A stretch of 11,456 nucleotides of DNA. Origin: Pedosphaera sp. Its GTDB lineage: Bacteria > Verrucomicrobiota > Verrucomicrobiia > Limisphaerales > UBA9464. The translations under genes were made by a program, and so were the position numbers. Where the stretch lies: NCBI GenBank assembly GCA_009695405.1, contig SIAZ01000109.1, forward strand, positions 1 to 11,456. The letters run 5' to 3'. The notes under the pieces are model-generated. The model had not been told where the DNA came from. It did not search any database and saw only the letters and a list, made by a program, of their open reading frames with translations. The first letter of the stretch is position 1. Every line of letters starts with the position of its first letter. Below, in pieces: positions 7,956 to 11,456 of the stretch.

Positions 7956-7983
7956 GTAGAGAACCGTTGGGCGCTTGCTCTAC
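7956..7983. other. Inverted repeat in the helicase/der divergent intergenic region
   Basis: GTAGAG (7956-7961) and CTCTAC (7978-7983) form a perfect 6-bp inverted repeat with a 16-base spacer. Flanking CGAT and ATCG can add four more pairs with a small bulge. It lies 45 bp before the der start, inside the 162-bp region that must carry both divergent promoters. It could be an operator or leader structure; nothing else in the sequence supports either. No convincing -35/-10 pair was found for either gene. Confidence 0.25.
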
Positions 7984-8027
7984 AAATCGCCTTTAATCAG
8001 GCTACCGGATGAGGCATACTGCTAGCC

Positions 8028-10085
8028 ATGGCAGGTCTCATCGCTATTGTTGGTCGTCCGAACGTAGGTAAGTCGGCACTGTTTAACCGTATTGTCGGTC
8101 GCCGGATTGCGATTGTTCATGATCAACCTGGAGTTACCCGCGACCGAATCAGCGCGGAGGGAGATTGGAGTGGTCATCCCTTTACCTTGGTGGACACAGG
8201 AGGGATTGGATTAGTCCGCAGCGAAAAAGCAACCGATGTAATTACAGCTGCGGCCCTAGAGCAGGTGGACCTAGCCTTGGATGCGGCGGATGTGATTGTT
8301 TTCGTGGTGAATGCACAGGAGGGAATTGTGCCCTTGGACGACGAGGTTGCCAAGAAATTGCGAGGCACACGGAAGCCTGTCTTGGTGGCAGTCAATAAGT
8401 CGGACAATTATGCTGCAACCAATGATGCTGGCGAATTTAGTGCACTGGGTTTTAATGATATATTTCCCGTCTCAGCTATTCATGGGGGTGGGATTAATTC
8501 CTTGATGGAAGCGACTTTGGAACATCTTCCGAAACTAAAGCGGTCAGAGGCTAAGCAGGCTGCTGCAGAAGGCTCCGGGGAGGGAGAAGTCGGTGTCGAT
8601 GGCGAACCTGCTCCAAGACGTCCGCGAGGGCCGATGCGGTTAGCGATTGTCGGGCGTCCCAACGTTGGGAAATCCTCGATCATTAATGCATTAACAGGTT
8701 CTGCCCGAGTTATTGTCAGTCCGATACCTGGGACGACACGCGATGCGATTGATGTTCCCTTCGAGGTGGACACGGAGGGAGTCCGCGAGCGGTTCGTGTT
8801 AGTGGATACTGCGGGCGTGCGGAAATCTCGACGGGTGGATGATTCAGTCGAATTTTATTCAGTCAACCGGACTAAGGAAGCGATTGCGCGATCGGATATT
8901 GCCGTGTTGGTGATTGATGCGGTCAACGGAATTACCGAACAGGACAAGAAAATTGCCGATGTGATTGTGGAAGCACGACGGTCCTGCATTGTGGTAGTGA
9001 ACAAGTGGGATTTGGTTGCTGAAGATGTCCGCAAGGCGCGGGAGGAAGAGATGGTTTCCCGCGAAGAAAAGGTCCGAGACCGCGATGATCGAAAGAAGCG
9101 TTTGACGACCTTATCGGATTTCGGGCAATGGGTCCAAGAGAGGTTGTTTTTCTTGGATTATTCGCCCGTCATTTTCACATCAGCAAAGGATGGATTTCAA
9201 TTGGATCGATTATTGGAAGCGGTCCGTTATGTGGCGGCTCAATTAGGTCAAAAGATTCCGACGGCGATTCTGAATCGGAAACTAAATGATGCCATTGAGC
9301 GCCGCCAACCGGTAAGTCATATGGGGCATCGATTGAAGTTTTATTACGCGACCCAAGTGCAGCAAGCTCCGCCAACTTTTCTCCTCTTTGTAAACCGAGA
9401 CGAATTGTTTAGCCCAGCGTACATGAAGTATCTTCAAGGAGAATTGCGTGCGGCCTTTGGTTATGAAGGGTGTCCGATTATTCTTGCTCTTAAAGCACGA
9501 CCGAAAACGATCGAGTCGGTTCGCCGAGTTAAAAAACATCCTTTTGCGCCGGCTGAAGAACGTGATGCGCGCGATATTCGTGATCGCGCCAGCGTCCGGC
9601 GTGGATCGATAAACAAGGGGCGCCCCCTAGGTCGTAAGCCATCGAAGGCGGGCAAAACCCAAAAAGCCAGCGCGGAACATCCTCCGAGAGGCTTGGGTCG
9701 AGCGTATCCCTATCCGCCACGAAAAGGAGTAAATGATGCCTTACCTGCGGGTGAAAACCTTGGGGCAAAGTCCTCTGTTCGGTCGACTACACGACCTAAT
9801 ACACGTCCAACAACTCGGCTCGGAGTGCGGCCGAATTCGAAGCCAATAGGCAAACAGGGGGCGAGGTCGGGGGCTACTGGCGCTAGGTCAGGAGGGAGGT
9901 CTTCCGGTCGTCCGATGTCTTTTGCGTCGCAACCGCCATCGGCAGATCGGGACCGTCCCACTCCGGTTGCGGCGCCAAGTGGCGGTGCTGGTAAGCGCCC
10001 ACTAACCCGCGCGCCGAAAAAGAACTCGGCTCGTAAAGGGGGGATTTCGGGTCGTAAAGCGGCAAATGCGCGGCGGTTTCGTTAG
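8028..10085 (+). CDS. der: Ribosome biogenesis GTPase Der (EngA) with long basic C-terminal tail
   Basis: Der is the double-GTPase needed for 50S ribosomal subunit maturation. Domain 1 shows G1 GRPNVGKS (9-16), PGVTRDR (34-40), G3 DTGG (56-59), G4 NKSD (123-126) and G5 SA (149-150). Domain 2 shows GRPNVGKS (209-216), PGTTRDAID (234-242), DTAG (260-263), NKWD (325-328) and SAK (385-387). The KH-like domain spans about 405-495, with HRLKFYYATQVQQAPPTF (434-451), FVNRDELF and the ending GCPIILALKARPK. Two features are unusual. About 27 extra charged residues follow NKWD (roughly 334-362, rich in E, K, R and D). After the KH domain a tail of about 185 residues (500-685), rich in R, K, P, S, G and T, makes the protein 685 residues against about 440-490 normally. 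The ATG at 8028 gives the expected MAGLIAIVGRPNVGKS start. Confidence 0.97.
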   Translation: MAGLIAIVGRPNVGKSALFNRIVGRRIAIVHDQPGVTRDRISAEGDWSGHPFTLVDTGGIGLVRSEKATDVITAAALEQVDLALDAADVIVFVVNAQEGIVPLDDEVAKKLRGTRKPVLVAVNKSDNYAATNDAGEFSALGFNDIFPVSAIHGGGINSLMEATLEHLPKLKRSEAKQAAAEGSGEGEVGVDGEPAPRRPRGPMRLAIVGRPNVGKSSIINALTGSARVIVSPIPGTTRDAIDVPFEVDTEGVRERFVLVDTAGVRKSRRVDDSVEFYSVNRTKEAIARSDIAVLVIDAVNGITEQDKKIADVIVEARRSCIVVVNKWDLVAEDVRKAREEEMVSREEKVRDRDDRKKRLTTLSDFGQWVQERLFFLDYSPVIFTSAKDGFQLDRLLEAVRYVAAQLGQKIPTAILNRKLNDAIERRQPVSHMGHRLKFYYATQVQQAPPTFLLFVNRDELFSPAYMKYLQGELRAAFGYEGCPIILALKARPKTIESVRRVKKHPFAPAEERDARDIRDRASVRRGSINKGRPLGRKPSKAGKTQKASAEHPPRGLGRAYPYPPRKGVNDALPAGENLGAKSSVRSTTRPNTRPTTRLGVRPNSKPIGKQGARSGATGARSGGRSSGRPMSFASQPPSADRDRPTPVAAPSGGAGKRPLTRAPKKNSARKGGISGRKAANARRFR

Positions 10086-10111
10086 TCGATCAACTAACTG
10101 AGAGAGTGATT

Positions 10112-10158
10112 GATGCTAAAATGTCACCCCAAGTGGGGTGACATTTTGTTTTTAGCAT
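10112..10158 (+). terminator. Strong rho-independent terminator after der
   Basis: AAAATGTCACCCC (10118-10130) pairs perfectly with GGGGTGACATTTT (10135-10147) across an AAGT loop, giving a 13-bp stem followed by GTTTTT. An outer arm, ATGCTAAA (10113-10120) and TTTAGCAT (10151-10158), extends the palindrome with a small bulge. It lies about 30 bp after the der stop. A second small hairpin, GTTAGT/ACTAAC (10081-10086 and 10093-10098), overlaps the der stop codon itself. The long GC core and T-tract make this the best terminator in the window; the A-run on the 5' side could also allow some function on the opposite strand. Confidence 0.9.
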
Positions 10159-10256
10159 ATAGAGTTTGGTTGTTTCAATTCTAGGAATCGACTGTTGAGG
10201 TTCCGAAGTTAAAACAGCGCAAGCAGATTTCAAAAGAGTGGAGTTATTAGGAAAAT

Positions 10257-10889
10257 ATGGATTTTAATTTGGTTCGAAGGATTGCTCCACGGGTTTTGAT
10301 TTTCTCCCTGCTTCTTCAGTCGTTGATTTCTGTCTGGGCGGCGGCGCCAAGGGCGATCCCTGATTTTGCTTTGCTCGATCTGCAGGGGTGTCAATTTGAA
10401 CTTCATCGTGCTCCGGGCAAAGCAGTCGTACTTTTCTTTACCGGTGTAGGATGCCCGATTGCTCGAAAAAACGCCCGGAAGTTACAATCCCTTTCGGATC
10501 AATTCCGAACCAATGGAATTTCTTTTTGGATCATCAATACCTACGCAGATGATTCGGTGCATGCGGCACAGGGTGAAGTAATGGAACTAAATCTTCGAGG
10601 ACTCACTTATCTTCGCGATCCGAATCAGGCAGTGGCTCAGTCACTGAACGTGGAACGAACGGCGGAGGTGGTCGTGGTTCGATTGTCGGACTATAAGGTT
10701 TTGTACCAAGGAGCGATTGATGACCAATTTACCGAAGGGAAGGAACGGCCTACTGTCCTAACTCCTTTTCTTAAGACAGCTTTGAAAGAATTTCTTGCGG
10801 GTCAACCGGTGAGCGTCAGTCGGACGGCATCGCATGGATGTCGGATTACTTTTACAACGGCCTCGGAGGCAGAAGTTCCGCCCGATTAG
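10257..10889 (+). CDS. Exported redoxin (thioredoxin-fold) domain protein, N-terminal half of an interrupted redoxin-cytochrome c gene
   Basis: The ATG at 10257 opens a 210-residue frame. It starts with a basic n-region and hydrophobic core (VRRIAPRVLIFSLLLQSLIS, about 6-25) and a likely signal-peptidase site near VWAAA (26-30), so the product is predicted to be exported. A peroxiredoxin-like domain follows: IPDFALLDLQG (34-44), VVLFFTGVGCPIARKNARKL (57-76) with the active-site-like Cys66 in a G-C-P-I-A context, YLRDPNQAVAQSL (118-130), and LYQGAIDDQF (149-158). AGQPVSVSRTASHGCRI (181-197) matches the conserved end of this family's redoxin domain. The frame ends at TAG (10887-10889), but the same frame continues after it into a CxxCH domain, as in intact family members. 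AGGA at 10249-10252 is a weak, close ribosome-binding site. The gene follows der after a strong terminator, so it has its own transcription. Confidence 0.8.
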   Translation: MDFNLVRRIAPRVLIFSLLLQSLISVWAAAPRAIPDFALLDLQGCQFELHRAPGKAVVLFFTGVGCPIARKNARKLQSLSDQFRTNGISFWIINTYADDSVHAAQGEVMELNLRGLTYLRDPNQAVAQSLNVERTAEVVVVRLSDYKVLYQGAIDDQFTEGKERPTVLTPFLKTALKEFLAGQPVSVSRTASHGCRITFTTASEAEVPPD

Positions 10890-11363
10890 GGCAAATTTGC
10901 AGGGATTTTACGGGATAATTGTGTGACCTGCCATCGAGAAGGAGGGATTGGACCGTGGGCAATAAGCCACTATGGGCAGGTGCGGAATATGTCTCGAATG
11001 ATTGAGGAGGTGATTTTGACTCGCCGGATGCCGCCTTATGATGCCGACCCAGATGTTGGCCACTTTGCCAATGCTCATCGATTGACACGCGAAGAAATAC
11101 AGGGGTTGTTACGCTGGATTTCTGCTGGATCACCAAGGGGTGAGGGGCCGGATCCATTGGAAGCGGCTTCGTCGATGGCGATAGGCAGGGAGAACGAATG
11201 GCCGATGGGTAAACCGGATTTACTGTTGAAATTGCCAAAGGCACAGGAGGTGCCTGCGGTCGGAGTTTTGGGGTACCGTCACATTGTTATTCCATCTCAA
11301 TTAACTAATGGGGACTTCCAGAAACTCAATTCGCGGAAAGAAATGTGTCTAAAAGGTGAGTAA
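10890..11363 (+). pseudogene. Cytochrome c-like (CxxCH) continuation of the redoxin gene, after an in-frame stop and truncated at its end
   Basis: The frame downstream of the TAG reads GKFAGILRDNCVTCHREGG, then IGPWAISHYGQVRNMSRMIE. It contains a heme-binding CVTCH (codons 10920-10934) and the family signatures RRMPPYDADPDVGHFAN, LLRWISAGSPRGEGPDPL and KPDLLLKLPKAQEVPAVGVL. In homologues this domain follows the redoxin domain in one exported polypeptide and is followed by a copper-monooxygenase-like region with a VVHH-type motif. Here the reading frame ends at 11361-11363, shortly after YRHIVIPSQ, before any such region. An independent start is unlikely: the GTG at 10923 is the Val inside CVTCH and would delete the first heme cysteine, and no signal peptide could be supplied for heme attachment in the periplasm. 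Probably a pseudogene, unless the TAG is a sequence error. Confidence 0.7.
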
Positions 11364-11456
11364 GCAGGGCTGGGTTTTCGTCCAAGACAGCATGCCTGAA
11401 TTGATCCGTCCCGCTGAACTTTCCTTCTTCTCTCTGACTGAACGCTTGGCCCAGAT
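11326..11456 (-). CDS. Unidentified partial ORF entering from the right edge (C-terminal fragment)
   Basis: Read from the right edge on the minus strand, one frame is open for 42 codons: LGQAFSQREEGKFSGTDQF, then RHAVLDENPALLTHLLDTFLSAN, with a stop at 11326-11328. The composition is protein-like: charged and helical, with no rare-residue runs. It overlaps the last 38 bp of the truncated cytochrome-like frame, converging on it. I do not recognise the family. A transposase C-terminus is conceivable because the neighbouring gene is cut short here, but no motif shows it. A competing frame on the + strand (from 11353, including an ATG at 11392) is also open to the edge, so strand assignment is uncertain. 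Confidence 0.35.
   Translation of the reverse strand, partial: LGQAFSQREEGKFSGTDQFRHAVLDENPALLTHLLDTFLSAN

Noticed and set aside
7990..8027. der promoter with CATACT (8014-8019) as -10 and TTTAAT 17 bp upstream as -35
   Set aside because: The -35 match is poor and the -10 lies only 8 bases before the ATG; not enough to annotate.
10887..10889. Programmed amber recoding (pyrrolysine or readthrough) in the redoxin-cytochrome gene
   Set aside because: No downstream stem-loop or other recoding signal is evident, and the family does not use it to my knowledge; mutation or sequence error is simpler.
11360..11380. GTAAGCAGGG resembling an IS66 terminus, which would make the right edge a second IS66 copy
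   Set aside because: Only the first six bases agree with the left-end GTAAGCGTACG, and a protein-like minus-strand ORF runs straight through it.
11353..11456. + strand frame with ATG at 11392 (MPELIRPAELSFFSLTERLAQ) as the start of a new gene
   Set aside because: It is open to the edge but has no Shine-Dalgarno or recognisable family; the minus-strand frame looks equally or more protein-like, so I did not call it as a separate gene.

Overview
The window carries conserved housekeeping genes in two divergent blocks, flanked by mobile or decaying DNA. It looks like a chromosome segment of a Gram-negative bacterium, most likely Verrucomicrobiota. The pointers are a homodimeric-type AceE, a GYF_2/multi-spanning membrane protein, a Der GTPase with inserts and a long basic tail, and a redoxin/cytochrome c protein of a type I associate with Verrucomicrobiota and Planctomycetota. 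Start codons mostly lack Shine-Dalgarno sequences, which fits. The phylum call is inference from family style, not from a marker-gene search.

Left edge (1-146): the terminal part of an IS66-type insertion sequence. It begins with a GTAAGCG end on the minus strand and holds the first 28 codons of its accessory ORF. The element sits 24 bp beyond the aceE stop codon.

Minus-strand block (171-7865), in transcription order: a Rep/UvrD/PcrA-type DNA helicase; a GYF_2-domain ORF; a multi-spanning membrane-protein ORF; serS (seryl-tRNA synthetase); aceE (pyruvate dehydrogenase E1). The GYF_2 and membrane ORFs are almost certainly two halves of one gene, split by a one-base frame change at a run of seven C (G on the + strand, 5401-5407). 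No aceF is visible after aceE; the IS occupies the place where it might be expected.

Plus-strand block (8028-11363): der/engA, divergent from the helicase across a 162-bp gap, with a charged insert in its second GTPase domain and a basic, low-complexity C-terminal tail of about 185 residues. A 13-bp perfect-stem terminator ends it. Next comes an exported redoxin-like protein whose frame continues, past a single in-frame TAG, into a CxxCH cytochrome c domain. That frame then stops where homologues normally continue, so the gene looks doubly damaged. A partial minus-strand ORF enters from the right edge and overlaps its end.

I found no CRISPR array, tRNA, rRNA or clearly new multi-gene system. 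The most notable points are the two broken genes (homopolymer frameshift and in-frame amber), the IS66 end against aceE, and the unusual Der architecture.
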